This document shows positions 51,691 through 60,007 of a stretch of 64,000 bases of DNA, in pieces. Position numbers and translations under genes: made by a program. Source of the DNA: Treponema porcinum (GTDB lineage: Bacteria; Spirochaetota; Spirochaetia; Treponematales; Treponemataceae); NCBI RefSeq assembly GCF_900167145.1, contig NZ_FUWG01000013.1, positions 1 through 64,000 of the forward strand. Reading direction: 5' to 3'. Each line of letters opens with the position of its first letter. Positions within the stretch are counted from its first letter, which is position 1. The notes under the pieces are model-generated. The model searched no databases and was not told the origin of the DNA. It was given only the letters and a program-made list of their open reading frames with translations.

Positions 51691-52917
51691 ATGAATGTTG
51701 TTGTAATGGGTGCCCAGTGGGGTGATGAAGGAAAAGGTAAGATTGTTGATTACCTTGCGCAGGACGCAAAATATGTCTGCCGTTTTGCAGGCGGTGCTAA
51801 TGCAGGTCACACGATTGTCGTTGACGGCAAGAAATATGCACTGCATCAGGTTCCGTCCGGAATTCTGTACCCAGGAAAAACTGTTTTTCTCGGCTCGGGA
51901 ATGGTTATTGACCCGGAGGCTTTGTTTGCCGAACTGAAAATGCTTTCAGACAACGGAATTGACTGGGAAGGGCGTGTATTTATTTCTGACCGTGCTCACA
52001 TTGTTCTTCCTGGCTACCGAGAAATGGATAAAAAACGCGATGCTGCACGAAAGCGCCCTATTGGAACGACTGGCAGGGGAATCGGAACTACATATTCCCA
52101 GAAGTCAGAGCGCGACGGAATCCGTCTTGCAGATCTTGACTGGGAAGAAAAAATGAATGACGTTGACCAGGCGGATAAAGATTTTCTTGCACCATATATG
52201 GAAAGGCTTCTTTCAATGCGGATAGATATTGCTGCAAAAATGTGGGAAATAAGAAACGAAAATATATTGTTTGAAGGTGCTCAGGGTGCTATGCTCGACA
52301 TTGACTCCGGTACGTATCCTTATGTTTCTTCCGGTGCATCAGGAAGTTACGGGGCTTCAAGCGGCTCTGGAATCGGTCCTAGAAATCTTGATAAAATATA
52401 CGGCGTTTTTAAGGCGTATGAAACGCGTGTTGGAAACGGTCCTATGCCTACGGAATTCAATGCTGATTCTGAGGGCGAACTTTGCGATTACGTGCGCAAG
52501 ACCGGCAATGAGTTCGGTGTAACTACAGGTCGCGCACGGCGCTGCGGTTATCTGGATTTGGTTGCGCTCCGCTATGCATGCCACGTAAATTCAATTGATT
52601 CTCTTGTCCTTACTCACCTTGACGTGTACGATGATATGGAAGAAATTGAAGCCTGCGTTGCCTACGATATCGACGGCGAACTTGTTACTGATTTTCCGAC
52701 AAGCATTCCTGCTTTGAACAAGGCAAAACCTGTTCTTCAGAAATTTGCCGGCTGGAAACAGTCTATAAAAAATCTTTCAAAATACAGCCAGCTTCCTAAG
52801 AATGCAAAGGCGTATGTTGATTTTATAGAGGATTACACCGGTACAAAAGTCGGAATCGTTTCTGTTGGTCCTGACAGAAACCAGACGTTTAACCGCGAAA
52901 AAATCTGGAAAAAATAA
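51691..52917 (+). CDS. purA: Adenylosuccinate synthetase
   Basis: A 408-residue GTP-dependent enzyme that converts IMP and aspartate to adenylosuccinate on the way to AMP. The N-terminal nucleotide loop is GAQWGDEGKGKIVDYLA (residues 6-22, catalytic Asp at about 12). Other motifs are RFAGGANAGHTIVV with the catalytic His, GTTGRGIGTTYSQK (IMP site), FEGAQGAMLDIDSGTYPYVSS, TRVGNGPMPTE and TTGRARRCGYLDLVALRYA. It is slightly shorter than the usual 420-430 residues, mainly through small losses in the middle and at the end. GAGG precedes the ATG. It is transcribed alone and ended by a strong terminator. Confidence 0.96.
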   Translation: MNVVVMGAQWGDEGKGKIVDYLAQDAKYVCRFAGGANAGHTIVVDGKKYALHQVPSGILYPGKTVFLGSGMVIDPEALFAELKMLSDNGIDWEGRVFISDRAHIVLPGYREMDKKRDAARKRPIGTTGRGIGTTYSQKSERDGIRLADLDWEEKMNDVDQADKDFLAPYMERLLSMRIDIAAKMWEIRNENILFEGAQGAMLDIDSGTYPYVSSGASGSYGASSGSGIGPRNLDKIYGVFKAYETRVGNGPMPTEFNADSEGELCDYVRKTGNEFGVTTGRARRCGYLDLVALRYACHVNSIDSLVLTHLDVYDDMEEIEACVAYDIDGELVTDFPTSIPALNKAKPVLQKFAGWKQSIKNLSKYSQLPKNAKAYVDFIEDYTGTKVGIVSVGPDRNQTFNREKIWKK

Positions 52918-52934
52918 AAGAGGGTGAAAACTTG

Positions 52935-52984
52935 AACAAGCTGCTTTTTCAGAAAAAATGTGCCTGAAAGCAGCTTGTTTTATT
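52935..52984 (+). terminator. Terminator after purA
   Basis: AACAAGCTGCTTT (52935-52947) pairs perfectly with AAAGCAGCTTGTT (52967-52979), followed by TTTATTA. Confidence 0.85.
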
Positions 52985-52999
52985 ATAGTGAGGTATGCT

Positions 53000-54331
53000 A
53001 TGAAAAAATTACTGATTGGTGCTGCTGTTGCGGCATTGGCTGCTTTTGGTGCTTCGGCACAGGTTATGCCTGCTTCCGGTGTTGAAAATACGCTGTGGAC
53101 AGGACTTGGTTCTCCGTTCTCTGGAGATGCAAAGTATTTTGGTTTTGTTGATACGCTTCAGGCTCGTGTTGACGTAGGCAAGTTCACCGTTGAAGGAATG
53201 CTGAACTGGGGCGCGCTTTCTTATTGGGATGTTGATGACGATTTTGACAGATTGAAATTTGAAAATACATCAACAAATGCTCTGAACCGTCATTATAATG
53301 ATAAAGATAATGATGGTGAGTATAAAAACACTCTAAATTATAAAAATTATTCCAATGCCATAAAATCACAGACAGAGCAGGATTCCTACTATGTAAATTT
53401 CCTGTGGCATCCGGTCAATAATTTTGACTTTGGAATGGGAACAAAACTCAACTGGCGCGTAGGTCCTGCTCCTACTTACGGTTCGTGGGTATGGGGAAGC
53501 GATGCGCATATCCGTCAGGGCGGATTCAGTACGGCATATAACGACAAGCCGGGAGAGGCTTACAAGCATTTTACGCCGGATGCTCCTGGTTCTGCGGACG
53601 TCGTAGGATTTGTTCACTACGCAAACACTTATGCAAAAAAAGCAATCGGTGCACGCTATAACTATCAGGGAGATTTCGGTCTTCAGATTGGTGCGGCAAT
53701 TCCTGACGGCGCTGACACGGACAGTCCTGTTATGAATCTTGGCGTTGAACTTCGCCCTGTTGACTGGCTTTCTATTGCAACTGCGTATGAGGGACTTCTT
53801 CAGAAAAGAGGCGATTTCTATGCCGGCGTGACTGTAGGTGCAAAATCGTTTATTCTTGATGCATATTTTGCCTGTGACAATATTGCAAGCGATTATGACG
53901 ATGATATGGCGTTCGGTACAGGTGCAGGCATTACATTTGCATTCCCTAAAGTTGGAATTACAATACGCCCTGAAGCTGGCTTGAACTGGTTTGAGAATTC
54001 CAGCTGGACTCCAGCATGGTATGCCGGCGGACTTTTTAAATTCGACATAAATGAAAAGATGATTCTTCAGGCATGGACTTCGTTTGCAGTCGGTTCAAAA
54101 GACAAAGACTGGGATGATTATGATGCAACGGAAGACTGGAACGGCGGTCATATTTTTGACATCCGCCCTGAATTTACGTTCTGCCTGAACAAAAATAATT
54201 CGCTTTCTGCATACATTGATATTGAATCAAGAAAATCATTCGACGGAAAGACCCGTGACTGCTGGACGACAGGTTTCTTCTGGACATATAAAATGTACAC
54301 AGGAAAACTTACTGTTGCAAAAAAGCGGTAG
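53000..54331 (+). CDS. Predicted outer-membrane beta-barrel protein
   Basis: A 443-residue protein. The start at 53000 follows GAGG by 7 nt and opens a clear signal peptide (MKKLLIGAAVAALAAFGASA, cleavage near residue 20). The mature protein is rich in Trp, Tyr, Gly and Asp with alternating strands (QARVDVGKFTVEGMLNWGALSYWD, FDFGMGTKLNWRVGP, GITIRPEAGLNWFENSSW) and looks like a porin or other barrel; it ends in a strand, FFWTYKMYTGKLTVAKKR, without a terminal Phe. A family was not recognised. The upstream sequence is the purA terminator, so it probably has its own promoter or receives read-through. Confidence 0.7.
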   Translation: MKKLLIGAAVAALAAFGASAQVMPASGVENTLWTGLGSPFSGDAKYFGFVDTLQARVDVGKFTVEGMLNWGALSYWDVDDDFDRLKFENTSTNALNRHYNDKDNDGEYKNTLNYKNYSNAIKSQTEQDSYYVNFLWHPVNNFDFGMGTKLNWRVGPAPTYGSWVWGSDAHIRQGGFSTAYNDKPGEAYKHFTPDAPGSADVVGFVHYANTYAKKAIGARYNYQGDFGLQIGAAIPDGADTDSPVMNLGVELRPVDWLSIATAYEGLLQKRGDFYAGVTVGAKSFILDAYFACDNIASDYDDDMAFGTGAGITFAFPKVGITIRPEAGLNWFENSSWTPAWYAGGLFKFDINEKMILQAWTSFAVGSKDKDWDDYDATEDWNGGHIFDIRPEFTFCLNKNNSLSAYIDIESRKSFDGKTRDCWTTGFFWTYKMYTGKLTVAKKR

Positions 54332-54366
54332 AATAATCTGGCGGAAGATTTTTTCTGCCTGAAAAG

Positions 54367-54409
54367 AAAACGGCGCAGCGTGCAGAAATGCAGGCTGCGC
54401 CGTTTTTTT
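54367..54409 (+). terminator. Terminator after the barrel-like gene
   Basis: AAAACGGCGCAGC (54367-54379) pairs with GCTGCGCCGTTTT (54394-54406), followed by more T. One of the strongest hairpins in the window. Confidence 0.92.
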
Positions 54410-54446
54410 ATATAAGAAGCACATTCAATAAATGTGTGAGGGAGAG

Positions 54447-54472
54447 TTTTTTTTTTTTTTTTGGGGGGGGGG
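54447..54472. repeat. Homopolymer pair, 16 T followed by 10 G
   Basis: An uninterrupted T run (54447-54462) directly adjoins an uninterrupted G run (54463-54472). It lies 5 nt from the stop of the M15 peptidase gene, between convergent genes. Such runs change length by slippage; a sequencing or assembly artefact is also possible. Confidence 0.85.
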
Positions 54473-54477
54473 TAGTG

Positions 54478-55392
54478 CTATTTATTGTATAAAAGCAGTT
54501 CCGGGTGATATTCAAAATGCATATTATCCCAGACAATCCACTTTCCGCCCCAGATAAATCCTTCATCTTCAAAAATGTCTATGATTTCCTGCGGAGGCGT
54601 CCACCGTGACTCAAGCGGCGTGTTCCACCAGGTTTCAGGGTGAAGCTGTTTTTGCCAGCCCCAGTAAATGATTTTCTGGTAATATCCGCGCGGAAGAATA
54701 TCTATCGCAAGACCTATGCTGTGAAACGAGCGCGACTGCGTATCTCGGACGGAACGCCAGTTAAATCCGTCTGTTCGTGAAAGTGTTGAAAAAAAATGTT
54801 CCAGTTCTGCTGTTTTAGGAAGTGCCATAATACGTTCGGAAACGCGCGTAAGCGGCGCTTCAATTTTTTCGTGGACATTTACCGTTCTTCCGTCCAGAAA
54901 AGGCACTTTTTTTATGTGGCTTTCCGTATGCGCGCGGTCTGAAACATCGTATATTGCATTGAATAAAAACGGAGGATCTACAGCACTTTTCTGCCTGTTC
55001 TCCCTGGACGTAAATTCCGCTATATGCGCAATCTGCTCTTCCGTAAAATTCCGGGGATCTGGAACGTTTTTCGGGTAGGTGTAGAGCATCGGGCGGTAGG
55101 TTTCTTTTTCTGCAAGTTTTTCTTTAGGCAGAAAACGGCTTTCGCACCAGTAAAGCGCAGTGTCCGTTTTTTTTTCGCCCGATTCTTCCGTAATGACGTG
55201 GATGCACCAGTCGTTTGCGTCCTTGTCGAACAATGAAATGAATTCTACGTCAGGATATGCTTTTCTGAATACGGAAAGCCCCTGCGGTTCCCACCATTTT
55301 GAAAACGGCAGCGTTATTTCCGGCGAAGAAAATCTTTCTGGAATAATAAGAATAAAAAGTACGGCGCAGATGTGTTTAAGTTTTGTTCTCAT
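54478..55392 (-). CDS. M15-family metallopeptidase (D-Ala-D-Ala carboxypeptidase-like)
   Basis: A 304-residue protein with an N-terminal hydrophobic segment (residues 8-15, ICAVLFILIIP) that acts as a short signal or anchor. The C-terminal zinc peptidase domain shows the M15 motifs SFHSIGLAIDI (His and Asp ligands, about residues 226-236) and DNMHFEYHPE (catalytic His, about residues 290-299). M15 enzymes of the VanX/VanY type cleave D-Ala-D-Ala or the peptidoglycan stem peptide. It is the last gene of an operon with murE, ddl and murD, and so is probably a peptidoglycan-trimming enzyme. The gap to murD is 11 nt. AGGA precedes the ATG. Confidence 0.82.
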   Translation of the reverse strand: MRTKLKHICAVLFILIIPERFSSPEITLPFSKWWEPQGLSVFRKAYPDVEFISLFDKDANDWCIHVITEESGEKKTDTALYWCESRFLPKEKLAEKETYRPMLYTYPKNVPDPRNFTEEQIAHIAEFTSRENRQKSAVDPPFLFNAIYDVSDRAHTESHIKKVPFLDGRTVNVHEKIEAPLTRVSERIMALPKTAELEHFFSTLSRTDGFNWRSVRDTQSRSFHSIGLAIDILPRGYYQKIIYWGWQKQLHPETWWNTPLESRWTPPQEIIDIFEDEGFIWGGKWIVWDNMHFEYHPELLLYNK

Positions 55393-55403
55393 TTAATTTC
55401 CTG

Positions 55404-56924
55404 TCAGATGAATGTTTTTTTTACTTCCGCCATAAATGTATTTCCGCGGTCAAATTCGTTCCTGAACATTCCGAAACTCGTAGCTCCCGGCGAGAATACG
55501 ATAATTTCTTCCGTGCCGGCGCTTTCTTTTTCAGAACCGCTGTCGATGTCTGTTTTTAACGCAGAAAGAAGTGCAGAAAGATTTTCGTACGGCTTTTCAT
55601 ACGGAATGCCGCGTTCAGAAAGTCCTTTCGTAAGCTTGTCCGTTCCTGTTCCTGCAAGCAGATAAAGTTTTTTTACGGGAATTATGCCGTTTTTTGCAGA
55701 AAGCGTTTCTATAAGCGGCTCAAACGAAAGTCCTTTGTCAGTTCCGCCTGTAATCAGAATTACCGGTTTTCCGAATGCCTGACTTGCCGCGCCTGCCGCT
55801 TCCGGAACTGTTGCGCAGGAATCATTGTAGAATTTGAAATTTCTGTATGTATGGAAGAACTGCAGCCGGTGGTCAATTCCCTGCCAGCTTCCGAGAATTT
55901 CTGCAATGTCGCCGGACGGAACGTGCATCAGGAATAAAACAAGCGCAGCATTAAGTACGTTTACGCGCATATGCTCTCCTGGAACGCTAAGGTTTCGCAG
56001 AATTATCTCCGGTTCGTCCATTCCCGGAAGAAAAACTTTTCCGCAGAACGAACCGTCATCGTTTTTTTCCTGAAATACGCCGTAATTTCCGTCGAGAGAG
56101 TTTTTCCTTGTGTACCTGAGGACAGTACCTTTTGTTTCTTTTGCAAAAAGATTACCCCAGCTTCCGCCTGATGAAGGACCTGTTCCCGGTTCGTCTGCAT
56201 CCATATCAACGATTGTGTAGCAGCCTTTGTCCTGATCTTTGTATATCAGCCGTTTGTCTGCAACATAGTCTTCCATGGTGCCGTACCAGTTCTGGTGGTC
56301 GGGAACAATTTTCGTGATAAGCGAAATGTATGGACGGAGCTCTTTTCTTCCTCGTAAATCCGCAAGCTGCCAGCTTGAAAGTTCAAGGACAACGGGCGTA
56401 TCTTCTGTTGTTTTGTCAAGGAATGTCAGCGGACTTACGGTGATGTTTCCGCCTAGAAACGATGTATACCCGGCTTTGTTCAGACCGTAGTTTATTGCGC
56501 TTACCGTACTTGATTTTCCCTTGCTTCCGGTAACTGCAATTACAGGTGATTTTGTAAAATGAAGAAAAATGCTGATGTCGCTTTCAACGGCACGTGCAAG
56601 GGAAAGATACTTGTTTCCTTCGATTTTTACGCCTGGATTTTTTATAACGCAGTCGGCATTTATAAAATCTTCTTCTCGGTGTTTACCTAGGATATATTTA
56701 AGGTGCGACAAATCAAGCGTATTGTCTGCGTTCAGCGATTCAATTGTAGGCTTCAGCTGTTCTTCCGTCTTCATATCGGTTACGGTTACAAATGCGCCGT
56801 GCTTCAGAAAAAAGCGCACGCACGCTTCTCCGCCGCCGTTCAGCCCAAGCCCCATAACAGTAACGTGTTTTCCGGCGATGTCTTCAATTGTGCTGAATGT
56901 ACAGCCCTGCGAATATATATGCAT
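55404..56924 (-). CDS. murD: UDP-N-acetylmuramoylalanine-D-glutamate ligase
   Basis: A 506-residue Mur ligase that adds D-Glu to UDP-MurNAc-L-Ala. The N-terminal domain has HVTVMGLGLNGGGEACVRFFLKHG. The central ATP-binding domain has AVTGSKGKSSTVSAINYGL (P-loop, about residues 135-153) and VVLELSSWQLADLRG. The C-terminal domain has WQGIDHRLQFFHTYRNFKFYNDSCATVPEA and VILITGGTDKGLSFEPL, the MurD fingerprint. It is longer than E. coli MurD (about 440) because of insertions in the middle and near the end. GGAGG precedes the ATG. It is third in the murE-ddl-murD-peptidase operon. Confidence 0.93.
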   Translation of the reverse strand: MHIYSQGCTFSTIEDIAGKHVTVMGLGLNGGGEACVRFFLKHGAFVTVTDMKTEEQLKPTIESLNADNTLDLSHLKYILGKHREEDFINADCVIKNPGVKIEGNKYLSLARAVESDISIFLHFTKSPVIAVTGSKGKSSTVSAINYGLNKAGYTSFLGGNITVSPLTFLDKTTEDTPVVLELSSWQLADLRGRKELRPYISLITKIVPDHQNWYGTMEDYVADKRLIYKDQDKGCYTIVDMDADEPGTGPSSGGSWGNLFAKETKGTVLRYTRKNSLDGNYGVFQEKNDDGSFCGKVFLPGMDEPEIILRNLSVPGEHMRVNVLNAALVLFLMHVPSGDIAEILGSWQGIDHRLQFFHTYRNFKFYNDSCATVPEAAGAASQAFGKPVILITGGTDKGLSFEPLIETLSAKNGIIPVKKLYLLAGTGTDKLTKGLSERGIPYEKPYENLSALLSALKTDIDSGSEKESAGTEEIIVFSPGATSFGMFRNEFDRGNTFMAEVKKTFI

Positions 56925-56951
56925 TGTTTCCTCCGCTTTCAGCGCAAATCG

Positions 56952-58079
56952 TTATCTGCTTGTCTGGAGCTTTGATTTTTCCGAATGGCGCGAAACTGCT
57001 TCGTCAATCAGAAGGTTAGTCAGCTGCGGAAAATCAAGTCCTGCTTCGCCACACATTTTTGGGAACATACTGATTGGTGTAAAGCCAGGCATTGTGTTTA
57101 TTTCATTAAAGTAAAGTTCGTTCGTGTCCCTGTCTATAAAAAAATCGACGCGGCTAAGACCCGAACCGTCCATTGCCTTGTAGATTTTAACCGCAGTTGA
57201 GCGGACTGTTTCTATCATATCGGCGGAAATGTCTGCCGGAATTTTAAGTTTTGCGCCGTCAGGATCGTTGTATTTTGCGTCAAAATCATAGAACGTATGA
57301 GTCGGGAGAATTTCACCCGGAATGTATGCTTTCACAGAATCAGTTTCGCTTCCGGTAGCCGCAGTTACGGAATTTCCAGTTACGCTGCATTCAACTTCCT
57401 TTGCGTTTATTGCTTTTTCAATAAGAACTTTGTCGTCCCAGCTGAATGCTTCCATAAGCGCAAATGAAAATTCTTTTGGAGTCTGCGCCTTTGAGCCTCC
57501 GTTTGAAGAGCCTGCGCAGCACGGTTTTATAAAAAGCGGAAATCCCAGCGTGTCGATTGCGCGCTGGAACATTTCGTCATAGCGCTGGCTGTCGTTAAGG
57601 TCACAGCGTTTCATGCAGATATATGGAACGACTTTGATGCCGGACGCTTCTGCTACAAGCTTTGTCTTTTCTTTGTCCATAGTAAGGGAACTTGACATTG
57701 TTGAACAGCCGACGTATGCGATGTCTGCCATATCAAGAAGTCCCTGAATAGTACCGTCTTCGCCGTAAGTACCGTGAAGGGCAGGGAATACTACGTCAAT
57801 CGAAAGGGTTTTATCTGCGGTGCGGAATGCATTTTTCTTTCCTGCTGGAATGACTGATATTGCATTCTCCGGTTTTTCGGTTATTGTAAGCGGCGAGTCC
57901 TGCTCCTTGCAGATACGCTCGTATTCTTCGCTGTCCTGAAGATACCATTCGCCTTTTTTTGTAATCCCGATGAGGGTGACGGAATGATTTTTTCCGACGG
58001 CGCGTGCGATTGCGGCCGCAGAAATAAGTGAAATTTCGTGTTCGCCTGAACGTCCGCCGTATATTATTGCAATGTTCAT
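56952..58079 (-). CDS. ddl: D-alanine-D-alanine ligase
   Basis: A 375-residue ATP-grasp enzyme that joins two D-Ala residues for the stem peptide. The start at 58079 is chosen because MNIAIIYGGRSGEHEISL is the family opening and AGAGG lies just upstream. Further motifs are FPALHGTYGEDGTIQGLLDMADIAYVG, MDKEKTKLVAEASGIKVVPYI, FPLFIKPCCAGSSNGGSKA, GLSRVDFFIDRDTNELYFNEINTMPGFT. The last two hold the metal-binding Asp/Glu/Asn. It lies 19 nt after murE and 27 nt before murD. The binding-pocket residues that separate D-Ala from D-Lac/D-Ser use were not assigned. Confidence 0.95.
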   Translation of the reverse strand: MNIAIIYGGRSGEHEISLISAAAIARAVGKNHSVTLIGITKKGEWYLQDSEEYERICKEQDSPLTITEKPENAISVIPAGKKNAFRTADKTLSIDVVFPALHGTYGEDGTIQGLLDMADIAYVGCSTMSSSLTMDKEKTKLVAEASGIKVVPYICMKRCDLNDSQRYDEMFQRAIDTLGFPLFIKPCCAGSSNGGSKAQTPKEFSFALMEAFSWDDKVLIEKAINAKEVECSVTGNSVTAATGSETDSVKAYIPGEILPTHTFYDFDAKYNDPDGAKLKIPADISADMIETVRSTAVKIYKAMDGSGLSRVDFFIDRDTNELYFNEINTMPGFTPISMFPKMCGEAGLDFPQLTNLLIDEAVSRHSEKSKLQTSR

Positions 58080-58098
58080 AAATACCTCTGTTAAAATT

Positions 58099-59886
58099 TT
58101 ATTTTTTATATCCAAGTTCGGAAAGTGCTTTTTCCGCCTCTTTTATTTCATCGTATGGCATTACAAAATCTTTGTAGATAATGCTGTTTTCATGAGATTT
58201 TCCAAGCAGAAGGACAATATCGCCTTTTTGCGCCGTTTTAAATGCACGGCGGATTGCCTGCTTTCTGTCCGGAATGATAAAAAGATTTTCGTTTAGCGTT
58301 TTGCCTGCTTTTTCCGCGCCTTTTGCAATCTGCGAAAGAAGTTCAGCCGGATCTTCACCGCGCGGATCTTCGTCCGCAAGAATTACTGTGTCGCAGAATT
58401 TTCCTGCAATTTCACCCTGAAGAGGACGTTTTTTTATGTCGCGTTCGCCGCCGCTTCCGAATACGGCAGTCATTCTTCCGGCACAGCGTTTTTTCAGCGG
58501 CGGGAAAATAGTTTCAAAAGAACTTGGCGTATGCGCATAGTCAACAATCAGTTCGAACGGCTGACCGGCATCAATTACTGTCATCCGTCCTTTTATCGGT
58601 GTAAGTTCTGGAACGAACGCTGCTACTTTTTCAAAAGGAAGGGAAGTAACGCTTGATACTGCGGTAATTGCCGCCATAATGTTGTACGCGTTGAATGCGC
58701 CCGGAAGTTTTGCCTGTATGTTCAGGTGATGATGCGTGCGCGGAACGACTGGGTCATAGGAAGGTGGAAAAGCCGCCGAATCACCGTCTGCATCAATTGA
58801 AAAATCAATTCCGTAGCGCGCGGAAGCAATGTTTGTTGCTGTCATATAGCGCGTATTGTCTGGAATTTTGGGGAGTGGAACGGCGTCTGCTCCAGTTTCA
58901 GCCGCGGCTTTTCCTGCTTTTCCAAGAGTCGTAAAGCCGTAGACATTCTGTTTTGTTGCCTGCATAAAATATGCGGCTGACGGATCTTCAAGATTTACTA
59001 TTCCTATAGACGGAATGCGTACGTTTTCTCCGCCGATGCACTTTATGTGATCGTGTCTGTCCAGTGCGCGGAAAAGATTTGCCTTGTCGCTTCTGTACTG
59101 TTCGAACGTTCTGTGGAATTCAAGGTGTTCAAGCGTAACGTTCATAAAAACGCCGCAGTCGAAAAGGACGTTTCCCAGTCTGTTTGTTTTTGAGGAAAGT
59201 CCGTGGCTTGAAGACTCAACGACGGCATACTGACATCCGTTTTCAAGCATTTTGTTCAGATGGTGCTGGATTATCGGTGCTTCCGGCGTTGTCTGGTGCT
59301 GAGGATTAGGAATTGCCTCGCCGCCGAACGAATATTCAACTGTGGAGATGAAGCCGGCTTTTTTTCCGCACAGGCGGAGAAGCTGCCAGATGAACGAAAC
59401 GGTGGAGCTTTTTCCTTCCGTTCCTGTTACGCCTATGACGACAAGCCGTTTTGACGGAGAATCATAGAATGCATCGCTTGCAGGCGACATTGCATAACGC
59501 GCATCAGGAACTTTTATAAAAGCTGGAACGCAGTATTTTTCCGCGCCGTCCGCCGTTTCTCCTTCCGCCTGCATTCCTAGCGCGCTTTTGATATGCCGTT
59601 TTGCAATCAGCTGCGCACATTCTTTCTGAATGTCGGTCGGAATTTCGCCTTCAAAGACTATTGCATTTGCACCTTTTTCAAGTGCCTGCGGAATGAATGT
59701 ATTTCCGTGTATATGAGTTCCGGGAAGTGCAAAAAACATACTTCCTTCCGTAACGTCCCTGGAATCAAAAACAAGATTTGATACAGGAATGGAATAAACG
59801 TCGTTTTTTTCTACCGGCGTTTTTGTGTCGCAGGCAACAAGTTCGTGCCCGAACGCAGGAAGAATTTGTGAAAGTAATTTTTTCAT
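58099..59886 (-). CDS. murE: UDP-N-acetylmuramoyl-tripeptide synthetase
   Basis: A 595-residue Mur ligase that adds the diamino acid at position 3 of the stem peptide. The N-terminal domain has NLVFDSRDVTEGSMFFALPGTHIHGN. The ATP site is IGVTGTEGKSSTVSFIWQLL (about residues 163-182). The C-terminal domain has IKGRMTVIDAGQPFELIVDYAHTP and MTAVFGSGGERDIKKRP. The position-3 selectivity motif reads DEDPRGEDP rather than the DNPR of diaminopimelate enzymes, which fits the ornithine used by treponemes. It is about 90 residues longer than usual, with insertions near residues 110-150 and 330-350. It starts the operon, has no ribosome site, and its promoter ends 8 nt before the ATG. Confidence 0.93.
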   Translation of the reverse strand: MKKLLSQILPAFGHELVACDTKTPVEKNDVYSIPVSNLVFDSRDVTEGSMFFALPGTHIHGNTFIPQALEKGANAIVFEGEIPTDIQKECAQLIAKRHIKSALGMQAEGETADGAEKYCVPAFIKVPDARYAMSPASDAFYDSPSKRLVVIGVTGTEGKSSTVSFIWQLLRLCGKKAGFISTVEYSFGGEAIPNPQHQTTPEAPIIQHHLNKMLENGCQYAVVESSSHGLSSKTNRLGNVLFDCGVFMNVTLEHLEFHRTFEQYRSDKANLFRALDRHDHIKCIGGENVRIPSIGIVNLEDPSAAYFMQATKQNVYGFTTLGKAGKAAAETGADAVPLPKIPDNTRYMTATNIASARYGIDFSIDADGDSAAFPPSYDPVVPRTHHHLNIQAKLPGAFNAYNIMAAITAVSSVTSLPFEKVAAFVPELTPIKGRMTVIDAGQPFELIVDYAHTPSSFETIFPPLKKRCAGRMTAVFGSGGERDIKKRPLQGEIAGKFCDTVILADEDPRGEDPAELLSQIAKGAEKAGKTLNENLFIIPDRKQAIRRAFKTAQKGDIVLLLGKSHENSIIYKDFVMPYDEIKEAEKALSELGYKK

Positions 59887-59894
59887 GATAGTTT

Positions 59895-59923
59895 ATTTTA
59901 GCGTTTATAAAGATTATTTACAA
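59895..59923 (-). promoter_or_regulatory. Promoter of the murE operon
   Basis: On the minus strand TTGTAA (59923-59918), 17-bp spacer and TAAAAT (59900-59895). Only 8 nt separate the -10 box from ATG 59886. Confidence 0.65.
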
Positions 59924-59972
59924 CAAAAAGTATTTGCTGATTTTTGCGGAGTGCGCCGTCTTTGCCTGCAGT

Positions 59973-60001
59973 TTGAAACAACAGTGAATAATCAGTATAT
60001 T
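59973..60001 (+). promoter_or_regulatory. Promoter of the DUF3943-like gene
   Basis: TTGAAA (59973-59978), 17-bp spacer and TATATT (59996-60001). Only 6 nt separate the -10 box from ATG 60008. Confidence 0.6.
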
Positions 60002-60007
60002 TGATGT

